Assembly (NCBI RefSeq): GCF_008806345.1
Contig: NZ_VZZJ01000018.1
Coordinates: 1 to 64,000, forward strand
Direction of reading: 5' to 3'
Length of the DNA stretch: 64,000 nucleotides
From: Methylobacterium planeticum
GTDB taxonomy: Bacteria > Pseudomonadota > Alphaproteobacteria > Rhizobiales > Beijerinckiaceae
The notes under the pieces were generated by a model. It ran no database searches. It saw only the letters and a program-made list of their open reading frames with translations, and was not told where the DNA came from. A program made the position numbers and the translations under genes. Below, one piece after another: positions 1 through 6,142 of this stretch; the stretch's first letter is position 1; every line of letters begins with the position of its first letter.

Positions 1-213
1 GGCGCTCTCCTTCGCCGACCAACCTCTCACCCGGCTATCCGTTTCAGCCCGCTCGGACAGCGCTCTAGCTCTGCGGCTCTGGCCTGCGGAGCTTCTTCGT
101 TAACACGCAGCAATCCAAACAGAAGTTCTGTCGAAAACTGAGCCGCGCAGGAGCAACTGCTAGCGATGGCAGCCGTTGTCCGCCTCTGGGCCGGATTCAT
201 CCGGCAGGGAGAG

Positions 214-444
214 ATGATGACAAAGTTCGCTACGATCAGCGCCATGGCGCTGCTGATTGCCAGTCCCGCCTTTGCTCAAGGCGTACCAGTCGCGCGCGAG
301 CCTGGAGTGGCTGGCGGGGCCGTGATCCAGGGCACTCCTAACAACACCGGAAACGACCGCGAAGTCACACTCGCGCCAGGTGCTACCGGTGCGTCAACGA
401 TCCAGACGGACTCCGCAGCCGGTGGGAATGCCGGCCAGCCCTAG
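214..444 (+). CDS. small exported glycine/asparagine-rich protein, probably truncated by an in-frame TAG
   Basis: The predicted 76-residue protein starts MMTKFATIS and has a clear Sec signal peptide ending near AFAQG. The mature part is low-complexity and rich in Gly, Thr and Asn. I chose the ATG at 214 because GGCAGGGAG lies just upstream; an in-frame ATG at 166 would precede the signal peptide. After the TAG at 442-444 the same frame stays open to a TAA at 505-507 and encodes a Gly/Ser-rich tail, so the TAG looks like a recent nonsense change. I recognise this as a type of short exported protein common in this bacterial group, but I know of no function. Confidence 0.6.
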   Translation: MMTKFATISAMALLIASPAFAQGVPVAREPGVAGGAVIQGTPNNTGNDREVTLAPGATGASTIQTDSAAGGNAGQP

Positions 445-718
445 CGTGCCGTGCCGCAAGGCGGCGCCAGCGGTAGCGGCGGCAATGGTGGGGCTGGCGG
501 CGGCTAAGCCCTCAACGCAGGTACGACACCCCGGCCCCGCAACCTCATGGCTTGCGCGGATTTCCATTTCACTGCGGCAGCACCCTTCGCGCGGGCCTCG
601 TCGTGTCGGAGAGGTGCTCCCCATCGCGGCTCTCTCCGGAGGCTGAGTCGGGTTGCTCAAGGTAGCGGAACAGTCCTCCACAGCCGACCGTTGCTCTTGC
701 ACCTTAAAGGAGAATGAT

Positions 719-805
719 ATGCTGACGGGCAGCCTGCTGTGGCTCATCGGGGTTCCGATCCCGATCATTCTCCTAGTGTGGTTCTTTTTCCTGCGTGGGC
801 GGTAG
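719..805 (+). CDS. 28-residue single-span membrane peptide
   Basis: A very short ORF starting MLTGSLLWLIGVP and ending FFFLRGR. It is almost entirely one hydrophobic helix followed by a positively charged tail, as expected for a small inner-membrane protein. An excellent ribosome site (AAAGGAG) sits 6-7 bases before the ATG, and that is the main support for a gene this short. Similar tiny proteins occur in related genomes as far as I recall. Function unknown. Confidence 0.5.
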   Translation: MLTGSLLWLIGVPIPIILLVWFFFLRGR

Positions 806-882
806 CAGATCCCGCGTTGAACCATTTGGCACATGCTTGAGTTCGCTCTCTGGGCCTATTCAAGGCCCGGGAGAAACGCTCA

Positions 883-1089
883 ATGCGCATCACAACGCTT
901 ATACTCTCCGCCGCTATAGCTCTTGCTCTTTCGGGTGGCGCGTTCGCTCAGGGCGCGCCGGGTGGAGGTGGTTCAGGCGGCAACATCCACGGTGGATCCG
1001 TCGTGAAGTCGACCATGTCCAAATCCAAAGGCATGAGGTCTGGCATGATGCGGAAAAAGAGAATGCGGCGCGGTATTACGGCCCGCTAA
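883..1089 (+). CDS. small exported basic protein
   Basis: A 68-residue protein with a signal peptide (MRITTLILSAAIALALSGG, cleavage near AFAQG). A glycine-rich linker follows, then a strongly basic Met/Lys/Arg-rich tail. A GGGAG ribosome site precedes the ATG. No domain recognised. The composition, signal peptide then Gly-rich then charged tail, resembles the other short exported proteins in this window, at 214 and 63115. Confidence 0.6.
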   Translation: MRITTLILSAAIALALSGGAFAQGAPGGGGSGGNIHGGSVVKSTMSKSKGMRSGMMRKKRMRRGITAR

Positions 1090-1261
1090 GCTCAAACATC
1101 AGGCGCTCCGCCAGCAAGGCACGTAATGTGCATATAATCTTGGGCGGCACCGACCTGTCCCCTCAGCAAATCGGCGTGGCCAGCTGGCTCAGGCGTTCCT
1201 AACCCATGCGATCTGGCCCGCTGCCCGATCCTTGTAGGCGTCAAAGCTACCCGGAGGGCAC

Positions 1262-1438
1262 ATGCTTCTGGTCAAATCGCTGCCGAACGGAGCCTACGGA
1301 ATCTACCAGCAGGACGCTTTACTGGTGAAGGGTCTGACGCGAGTGCAGGCCGATCGGTTCGCCCAGACACTTTGGACTTGCCTCGGAGAGGATACTGCTG
1401 GCGAATGGGTCAGGCGAAGGTGGGTGAGGCGCACATGA
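1262..1438 (+). pseudogene. orphan ORF whose 3' part is replaced by the IS left end
   Basis: An ORF starting MLLVKSLPNGAYGIYQQD behind a good GGAGG ribosome site. The first 37 codons or so lie outside the insertion sequence. From 1373 on, the reading frame runs through the IS inverted repeat and stops at 1438. The native 3' end is therefore lost. The sequence right of the IS is umuC-like and does not look like a continuation. Family not recognised. Confidence 0.4.
1373..1409 (+). repeat. IS left inverted repeat (37 bp)
   Basis: It begins TGGACTTGCCTCGGAGA and ends GGCGAATGGG. It pairs with 2983-3019 at 36 of 37 positions; the mismatch is the G/A after CGGAGA. Confidence 0.9.
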
Positions 1439-2912
1439 GGCGCGCGAAGGCGGAGCGTCGCGTTCGGGCCGCTGGCGTCTGTCTCAACCAAGCGGCAAGA
1501 CGCAGGAGGTTGAGCGCGGCCGCCGTGATCAGGTGCTGCAGGCGTGTTTTGGCCATCCCGAGATAGCGCGCCCGCCGTAGCCCCATGACCCGCACGCTGC
1601 GCGAGAGCGTCCCCTCGATGCCGGCCCGTCGGCGCTGCTCGGTCGCGAAGGGTGGCTCCACTTCGCGCGTGCGTGCCGCAACCAACGCCTCGTGCTCCCC
1701 GCGCCGACGCGGCGTGAGCAAGCGACGGGCCGAGCGTGTGCAGCGTGGCTTGAGCGCGCAGACCTTGCAGTGCCGCGTCGAGGAGCGCACGCGCATCACG
1801 GTGCGGCCCGCGTTGTGCTCGTCTGTCCAGCTCTCGCTCATCTGCCCGGCCGGGCAAGTCGCCACCCGCCGATCCCAGTCGAAGGTGAACTGCGCGATCG
1901 TGAGCGCCCCTGCCGTGCGGGCCTGCCACTGGTTGTCCTTGGGTGCCGGTCCCACGAGTGCAACGGCGTGGTCGCGGGCCGCGGCTACGCGTTGATCGGC
2001 GTCGAGGTATGCGGCATCGACGAGATGCCGGGCCGGCAACAGCTTCCTCGCCGCGAGTGCCGCGTGCAGGGGCGCCAAGGTGGCGCGATCGACGACGGAT
2101 GCGGGCGTGGTCGTCACGTGCGTGATCAAGGGCGGTCGGTCATCATCGCAGGTCTCGGTGAGGTGGACCTTGTACCCGACCCCGCTCGTCGTGCGCTTCT
2201 TGGCGTCGTGGATGTCCGGATCGTAGGGCGAGGCGACCATGAGCAGCGAAGGCGGCAAGCCCTCCGCCGCTGTCCGCCATCGCACCGAGGAGGCGCCGGA
2301 GCCCGGTGATCGCCCCTCGACCTCGGAGCAGACGAAGTTCTGCATCCAGACGCGCCGCAGCACGGCGATGGCCGGCACGTCGTGCAACCAGGGGGCGCGT
2401 CGGGCGCCGCGGAGCGTCTGAAAGACACAGCCGAGCCGGTTGAGGCTGCGCACGGAGCCCAAGACATGAGTGGCGTCGGTGCGCTGGCGGCCGCGCCGGG
2501 TTAGAAGGCCTCGGTCGCGGCACAAGGCGCGGAGCGTGTCGAACAACAGCGCCTCGGCGTGGCCGACCACGAGGCGGGTGCGGAACTCGCTCAGGACGGA
2601 CGCGTCGAAGCCCGGATCGGGGAGTTCGAGGGCGAGCAGGTCCTTCCAGTCGATCCGGCTGCGAACGGCATCGGCAGCCCGGCGATCCGAGAGGTTCTCG
2701 GCGAACTGCAGCAGCGTCACGAGGGCAAGCCGCCAGGGGCACTCGGCCGGCTGACCGCAGGCGGAACACAGGGACGCGCATTGCGCGTCGGCGAAGATGG
2801 GGCCGAGCGTGTCGCGCAGATCGAGGGAGGAAGGGCCGCGCGGGAAGATGGCGCGGGCGACCACGAGGGTCTGATGGGGAACGATGCGACCTGGGACAGG
2901 GGGCAGTGACAT
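1410..2912 (-). CDS. IS1182-family transposase, apparently with an internal deletion
   Basis: A 500-residue DDE-type transposase. The N-terminal block with WRLALVTLLQFAENLSDR, SRIDWKDLLALEL and SEFRTRLV, followed by GRQRTDATHVL, is typical of IS1182 transposases. The central YDPDIHDAKKRTTSGVGYK and ITHVTTTPASVVD and the C-terminal GIEGTLSRSVR, RYLGMAKT and AAALNLLRL also fit. Between the LNRLGCVFQTLR segment and PWLHDVPAIAVLRRVWMQN I expect roughly 60-75 more residues from family memory. The gene may therefore be an in-frame deletion derivative of uncertain activity. Confidence 0.8.
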   Translation of the reverse strand: MSLPPVPGRIVPHQTLVVARAIFPRGPSSLDLRDTLGPIFADAQCASLCSACGQPAECPWRLALVTLLQFAENLSDRRAADAVRSRIDWKDLLALELPDPGFDASVLSEFRTRLVVGHAEALLFDTLRALCRDRGLLTRRGRQRTDATHVLGSVRSLNRLGCVFQTLRGARRAPWLHDVPAIAVLRRVWMQNFVCSEVEGRSPGSGASSVRWRTAAEGLPPSLLMVASPYDPDIHDAKKRTTSGVGYKVHLTETCDDDRPPLITHVTTTPASVVDRATLAPLHAALAARKLLPARHLVDAAYLDADQRVAAARDHAVALVGPAPKDNQWQARTAGALTIAQFTFDWDRRVATCPAGQMSESWTDEHNAGRTVMRVRSSTRHCKVCALKPRCTRSARRLLTPRRRGEHEALVAARTREVEPPFATEQRRRAGIEGTLSRSVRVMGLRRARYLGMAKTRLQHLITAAALNLLRLAAWLRQTPAARTRRSAFARLMCASPTFA

Positions 2913-2982
2913 CGCCGGCCTCCGGATTGAGGCGCCCCGGGCGCCTCAATCCGAAACGCTCGACCCGCCGATCCCGATTCAT

Positions 2983-3019
2983 CCCATTCGCCAGCAGTAT
3001 CTTCTCCGAGGCAAGTCCA
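2983..3019 (-). repeat. IS right inverted repeat (37 bp)
   Basis: Reverse complement of the left repeat with one mismatch. It lies between the transposase start (2912) and the umuC remnant (from 3020). Confidence 0.9.
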
Positions 3020-3328
3020 CGCCTCGGCGTCGCGAAGACCTGGCGCGAGCCGGGCGAGCGGCCCTGGCGCTACAGCAAGGCGGCCGTGATGACGACAGAC
3101 CTATTGCTGCTGGTGGACAGCCCACGGGCGCTGATCGGGCAGCTCGACCGCGAACGCTCCGGTCCACTGATGGCCGCGATCGACGCCCGCAATACGCGGT
3201 TCGGGCGCGGCAGCGTCGTGCCGGCCCGCGCCGGCTTTGAGGAGAAGCGCACCTGGAGCACCAAGTTCGAGATGCGCACACCGCGCTACACGACCCAGAT
3301 CGCCGAGTTGCCGACGGCAATGGCATGA
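3020..3328 (+). pseudogene. umuC: umuC (DNA polymerase V subunit) 3' remnant
   Basis: An open frame of about 102 codons beginning exactly at the IS right end and ending at 3328, with no start of its own. The segments RYSKAAVMTTDLL, LMAAIDARNTRFGRGSVV, WSTKFEMRTPRYTTQ and ELPTAMA match the C-terminal quarter of UmuC, the error-prone translesion polymerase. The polymerase core (roughly 320 residues) is missing, so the remnant cannot be functional. The rest was probably lost when the adjacent IS inserted or rearranged. Confidence 0.75.
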
Positions 3329-3347
3329 GCCTGGGCGTTCCGGGGGG

Positions 3348-3599
3348 CTACCGCTTCTCCGGCTCCATCGGATCGCCCCAGACCATCACGCTGTGCACTT
3401 GGTCGTTGCGCCAGTCGATGGTGCAGCCGAGGTCGCTCATGGCGTGGTCGAGCAGAGTGCGCCAGTCCGAGCGGTAGCCGTCCACATACCGATCCCGAAG
3501 TGCGGTGCGGATCCGCTCAAGCCTGTCGCCGTCGGCAGACTGGCCGGCTCTGACCCAGTGCTTGGTCAGGGCGGCCATGGCTTGGTCGATGGCGCTCAT
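3348..3599 (-). CDS. hypothetical protein, second gene of a small operon
   Basis: 83 residues, soluble, starting MSAIDQAMAALTKHWV. It contains a Trp-rich segment (DWRTLLDH, CTIDWRND). No family recognised. Its ATG follows the stop of the 47-residue membrane protein gene by one base, so the two are probably co-translated. Base composition is less GC-extreme than the core genes to the right. Confidence 0.6.
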   Translation of the reverse strand: MSAIDQAMAALTKHWVRAGQSADGDRLERIRTALRDRYVDGYRSDWRTLLDHAMSDLGCTIDWRNDQVHSVMVWGDPMEPEKR

Positions 3600-3600
3600 C

Positions 3601-3744
3601 TCAGCCCCACCTCACGAAGGCTGCGATGATCGCAACAACCAACGTGGCCAGCAGCCAGGGATGGCCGTACGCGACGGAGAAGTAGATCAGACCGAAGAAC
3701 GCGGCTGCGATCGCGATCATGATGGTGCCGGCGACGGGGTTCAT
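3601..3744 (-). CDS. 47-residue membrane protein
   Basis: Starts MNPVAGTIMIAIAAAFFG and contains two hydrophobic helices (about residues 7-25 and 28-44) separated by YGHPW. It precedes the 83-residue gene at 3348 by one base. Upstream, a 25-codon ORF starting MRQAKALAATELARR (3741-3818, minus) ends in an ATGA overlap with this start. That ORF may be a tiny leader gene, but nothing else supports it. Function unknown. Confidence 0.5.
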   Translation of the reverse strand: MNPVAGTIMIAIAAAFFGLIYFSVAYGHPWLLATLVVAIIAAFVRWG

Positions 3745-3818
3745 CCCCTCTCCGGCCGCGCGGGCAGATCTGTGCGCCTCGCGAGCTCGGTCGCAGCAAG
3801 CGCCTTAGCTTGTCGCAT

Positions 3819-4047
3819 CAGAGCCCCGCTATCGAGCTTCCGCTGTAAGCTAGGGGATGAGACACCCTCAAAAGGGGCGTAAGGCCATCCACCGCTGACG
3901 GATCATATTTCGGATGGATAGTTGTCCAGGCATCTTGGCGCTGGAGCGAAGCCAGGAGGAATTTGTTAGCGCAAACGAAGTGAGAAAATGATGCATTCAG
4001 GTTTGCGGTGATAGGCATCGCGTCGATCGTCGGCGACGCGCAGACTG
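3819..4047. other. intergenic stretch, nothing convincing
   Basis: A relatively AT-rich segment between the small operon and the Cys-rich exported protein gene. A 66-codon minus-strand frame here lacks a ribosome site and family features. I see no RNA or repeat. It may carry the promoter of the operon at 3348-3744. Confidence 0.4.
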
Positions 4048-4377
4048 CTATGGTACGCCCGGAACATTCAGTCGGCCCGAAATATTCCCAGACAGGCCAA
4101 AAGGGCCGGGCTCGGGCGGCCTCGGATTTCTGCCTGGGAGACGGTCATCTCGATCCGTCAGCTCGCCCCCTCCGCCGCCAACCCCTCCGTAAGGGCCGAG
4201 AGATTGCGGTTCGATCCTCTGCTCGATACGAGCCGGGCAAATCTGCATACAGATCGGTTCGATGTCGGTTGGCGACGTGCAGAGTGCGTGAGCCTGACCC
4301 TGAAAACAGCTGCACGTACAAGCGGCCCAGCCTGTGCTTGGCAGGACCATCATACCGAGGATGAGGAGGAATCGCAT
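4048..4377 (-). CDS. exported cysteine-rich protein
   Basis: Starting at the ATG at 4377 (MRFLLILGMMVLPSTGWAA) the protein has a signal peptide and 109 residues in total. The mature N-terminus is cysteine-rich (CTCSCF, then three further Cys before residue 55), which suggests disulfides or metal binding in the periplasm. The C-terminal half is Gly/Pro-rich. An upstream in-frame ATG (4395) would place extra residues before the signal peptide. Family not recognised. Confidence 0.55.
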   Translation of the reverse strand: MRFLLILGMMVLPSTGWAACTCSCFQGQAHALCTSPTDIEPICMQICPARIEQRIEPQSLGPYGGVGGGGGELTDRDDRLPGRNPRPPEPGPFGLSGNISGRLNVPGVP

Positions 4378-4425
4378 TTGATCCTCTGAGTTCATGCACT
4401 GCCTGTGCAGGTTCAGCGCTTGAGT

Positions 4426-4692
4426 CTATGTCCGCTTCTCCGGCCGCGCCAGCAGGATTGCGGTGCGGACCGCAGCGCGCTTCAGGTGGTCGTCGATCGA
4501 GGGTTTCAAGAGCAGATCCTTTGCGAGCACGCTAGCATCAATCGCTGCGTGAACGTTCGAGCTGTAGCTCGCTCCAAGGTTGAGCGAATCCATTTCCGGA
4601 TCGGCCACGAACATCTCGATGGCCTGCCACGGGCGGTCCCAGGTGATCACCTCAGCCTCGAGCAGTTCCTCGGTGGTGGGGTTGTCAGCCAT
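4426..4692 (-). CDS. hypothetical acidic protein
   Basis: 88 residues, starts MADNPTTEELLEAEVITWD, no signal peptide or membrane segment. The ATG lies three bases after the stop of the 64-residue gene upstream (4696-4890), so the two form an operon. Not recognised; probably an island orphan gene. Confidence 0.55.
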   Translation of the reverse strand: MADNPTTEELLEAEVITWDRPWQAIEMFVADPEMDSLNLGASYSSNVHAAIDASVLAKDLLLKPSIDDHLKRAAVRTAILLARPEKRT

Positions 4693-4695
4693 GGC

Positions 4696-4890
4696 TCAGT
4701 TGAACGGCTGTCGGCCGCTCAGGCCAAGCAGGTAGGCCTTGGCGATCACTTGTTCGGAGGTCAGATCGCGTCCATCGACCGTGTAGGTCTGCTGACCGTC
4801 CTTCTCGTCAATCTCATGCTGAAGCCCGCCAGCGATGAAAAATCGGATCGCGTCGCTCAACAGGAGCTCGAGAGGTTCCGGGTCAGTCAT
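4696..4890 (-). CDS. hypothetical small protein
   Basis: 64 residues, starts MTDPEPLELLLSDAIRFFI, amphipathic and soluble. First gene of a two-gene unit with 4426-4692. No recognised family. Confidence 0.55.
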   Translation of the reverse strand: MTDPEPLELLLSDAIRFFIAGGLQHEIDEKDGQQTYTVDGRDLTSEQVIAKAYLLGLSGRQPFN

Positions 4891-4999
4891 GCCTCAGAGC
4901 ATACCGATCGCCGGTGGAAATCCCAGACCGGGATCCCGACGCTGGCGCCCGGCACGTTCCATCAGCATCGAGGAGGACACCCGTTCGCTGCCGCAGACC

Positions 5000-5320
5000 T
5001 CAACCCGTCCGGTAGCTGTCCTGAGGGTGTGGGGCCTCATCGGAGCCCTGCCGTGAGACTGCGGCGAGTGCGGCAGCCTGACTGCGCTCGTTGATCGACT
5101 TGAACCCGCGAAACTGATCCCCCGTCACCGCGAGTTCGTCCCAAGTCCCCGTCGTATCTCGATAGATGATACGGTAGCTGCCGAGATCTCCGAAGCGCTG
5201 ATGAAGGTCCTCAATGACCCGGTCGGCGTCGCTCGTGATGGAGTTCGCGTTGTCGAGTTCGACAAGGCAAATCACGTTCCCGATCACCTCGGTGTCGTAT
5301 CTAGCGCGACGTTCAGGCAT
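5000..5320 (-). CDS. hypothetical protein
   Basis: 106 residues from the ATG at 5320 (MPERRARYDTEVIGNVICL), with a GGGACG ribosome-like site upstream. A longer reading from 5353 is possible. The central part looks like a compact alpha/beta fold (VIEDLHQRFGDLGSYRIIY). No family recognised. The C-terminal end is Ser/Gln-rich. Confidence 0.5.
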   Translation of the reverse strand: MPERRARYDTEVIGNVICLVELDNANSITSDADRVIEDLHQRFGDLGSYRIIYRDTTGTWDELAVTGDQFRGFKSINERSQAAALAAVSRQGSDEAPHPQDSYRTG

Positions 5321-5430
5321 CTCTTTACGTCCCTTACGGGAGGCGACCGCCATCTGGTTGAGCCGTCAGACCAGCCCAATCCAAGCTGTCGAAAGTGGAT
5401 CGCACAAGGGCTGATCGTAGCCAGGGGGCG

Positions 5431-5592
5431 CTATGCAACGTCCCTCGTCATGCGGCTAGTGACGCTTCGGCGCTCGGGATCGTCCGTGAAGTAAGTCCAG
5501 GCCAGGGCGCACCGCTTCGCGTCCTCGACGCGGAAGCTCTCGAGCAGTTCGACGATACGCCAGGGTCCTGGGTTGCGGCGGCCCTCCGTCAT
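5431..5592 (-). CDS. 53-residue hypothetical protein coupled to the upstream gene
   Basis: Starts MTEGRRNPGPWRIVELLES and ends TSRMTRDVA. Its ATG overlaps the stop codon of the preceding gene (ATGA at 5589-5592), a strong sign of translational coupling and hence of a real gene. The sequence looks like a short helical soluble protein (VEDAKRCALAWTYFTDDPE). Unknown function. Confidence 0.5.
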   Translation of the reverse strand: MTEGRRNPGPWRIVELLESFRVEDAKRCALAWTYFTDDPERRSVTSRMTRDVA

Positions 5593-5792
5593 TTCAGCGC
5601 CTTCCTGATAAGCACCCCAATCATGTCGAGGTGCGCGTCCACGAGCTTCTCGCCACTCGCGTAGCTCAGATTTTCCGTCAGTGTGCGGATGTAAGCAAGC
5701 GCCGCGACGGCGCTCAGGTCAGCCGGGGGAAGCTGGCCGGGGCGGAGTTCGACGACGTTGTCCGGCTCGCCGGTGGGAGGAGATTTGGCCAT
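5589..5792 (-). CDS. hypothetical protein, first gene of an ATGA-coupled pair
   Basis: 67 residues from the ATG at 5792 (MAKSPPTGEPDNVVELRPG); an upstream ATG at 5831 is in frame but less likely. A short disordered head is followed by a helical segment (LSAVAALAYIRTLTENLSY). It ends in the start codon of the 53-residue gene. Island-type orphan; no function assigned. Confidence 0.5.
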   Translation of the reverse strand: MAKSPPTGEPDNVVELRPGQLPPADLSAVAALAYIRTLTENLSYASGEKLVDAHLDMIGVLIRKALK

Positions 5793-5860
5793 GCCGCTTA
5801 CTATGTGCTTACAATTCCGGATCTCTGGCAAGCAGGGGTTCGACTAAGTGTCTGAATTAT

Positions 5861-5936
5861 TGGTGGGCGGTGAGGGACTCGAACCCCCGACCCTCTCCGT
5901 GTAAAGGAGACGCTCTACCAACTGAGCTAACCGCCC
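5861..5936 (-). tRNA. tRNA-Val (anticodon TAC)
   Basis: 76 nt including an encoded CCA. The acceptor stem GGGCGGT pairs with ACCGCCC, with discriminator A. The D-arm (TTAGCTCAGTTGGTAGAGC) and T-arm (GGGTTCGAGTCCC) are canonical. The anticodon loop TTTACAC sits between TCTCC and GGAGA. The 3' end faces the accessory stretch at 1-5.86 kb, the usual geometry of a tRNA-integrated island. Confidence 0.95.
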
Positions 5937-6066
5937 GGATCATCGACCCTCGATCAGGGCCGTCGGCGCCCGATCGCGCGCTGGGCGCGTGGTAGGCCAA
6001 GCCAACCCGGGCGCGCAAGCCCCTGATGCGTTCGCACTTCGGATGCGCAAGCGCTCGGCCCCGTGA

Positions 6067-6102
6067 AAAAGGTCCCCGGAGTGCAGGCTCCGGGGACCTT
6101 TT
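6067..6102 (-). terminator. strong intrinsic terminator after lon
   Basis: A perfect 15-bp hairpin (AAAAGGTCCCCGGAG, 6-nt loop, CTCCGGGGACCTTTT) with A/T runs on both sides, so it can work in either direction. It lies 41 bases after the lon stop and upstream of tRNA-Val. Confidence 0.85.
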
Positions 6103-6142
6103 CCGTCAGTGCCGCACGGCGAACCGTGCGCATCGGTCCGGG

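Larger units (their letters stand above)
1373..3019 (-). mobile_element. IS1182-like insertion sequence
   Basis: A 1647-bp element bounded by 37-bp inverted repeats that match at all but one position and carrying one transposase gene on the minus strand. The transposase stop codon begins directly at the inner edge of the left repeat. I see no target-site duplication next to the ends. The flanks belong to unrelated genes: an orphan ORF on the left and the umuC remnant on the right. That suggests an adjacent deletion or rearrangement after insertion. Confidence 0.85.

Noticed and set aside
3818..4018. 66-codon minus-strand frame
   Set aside because: No ribosome site, no composition typical of the neighbouring genes and no recognisable domain.
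5681..5995. ORF containing WWAVRDSNPRPSPCKGDALP
   Set aside because: A classic false protein read across tRNA-Val on the opposite strand.
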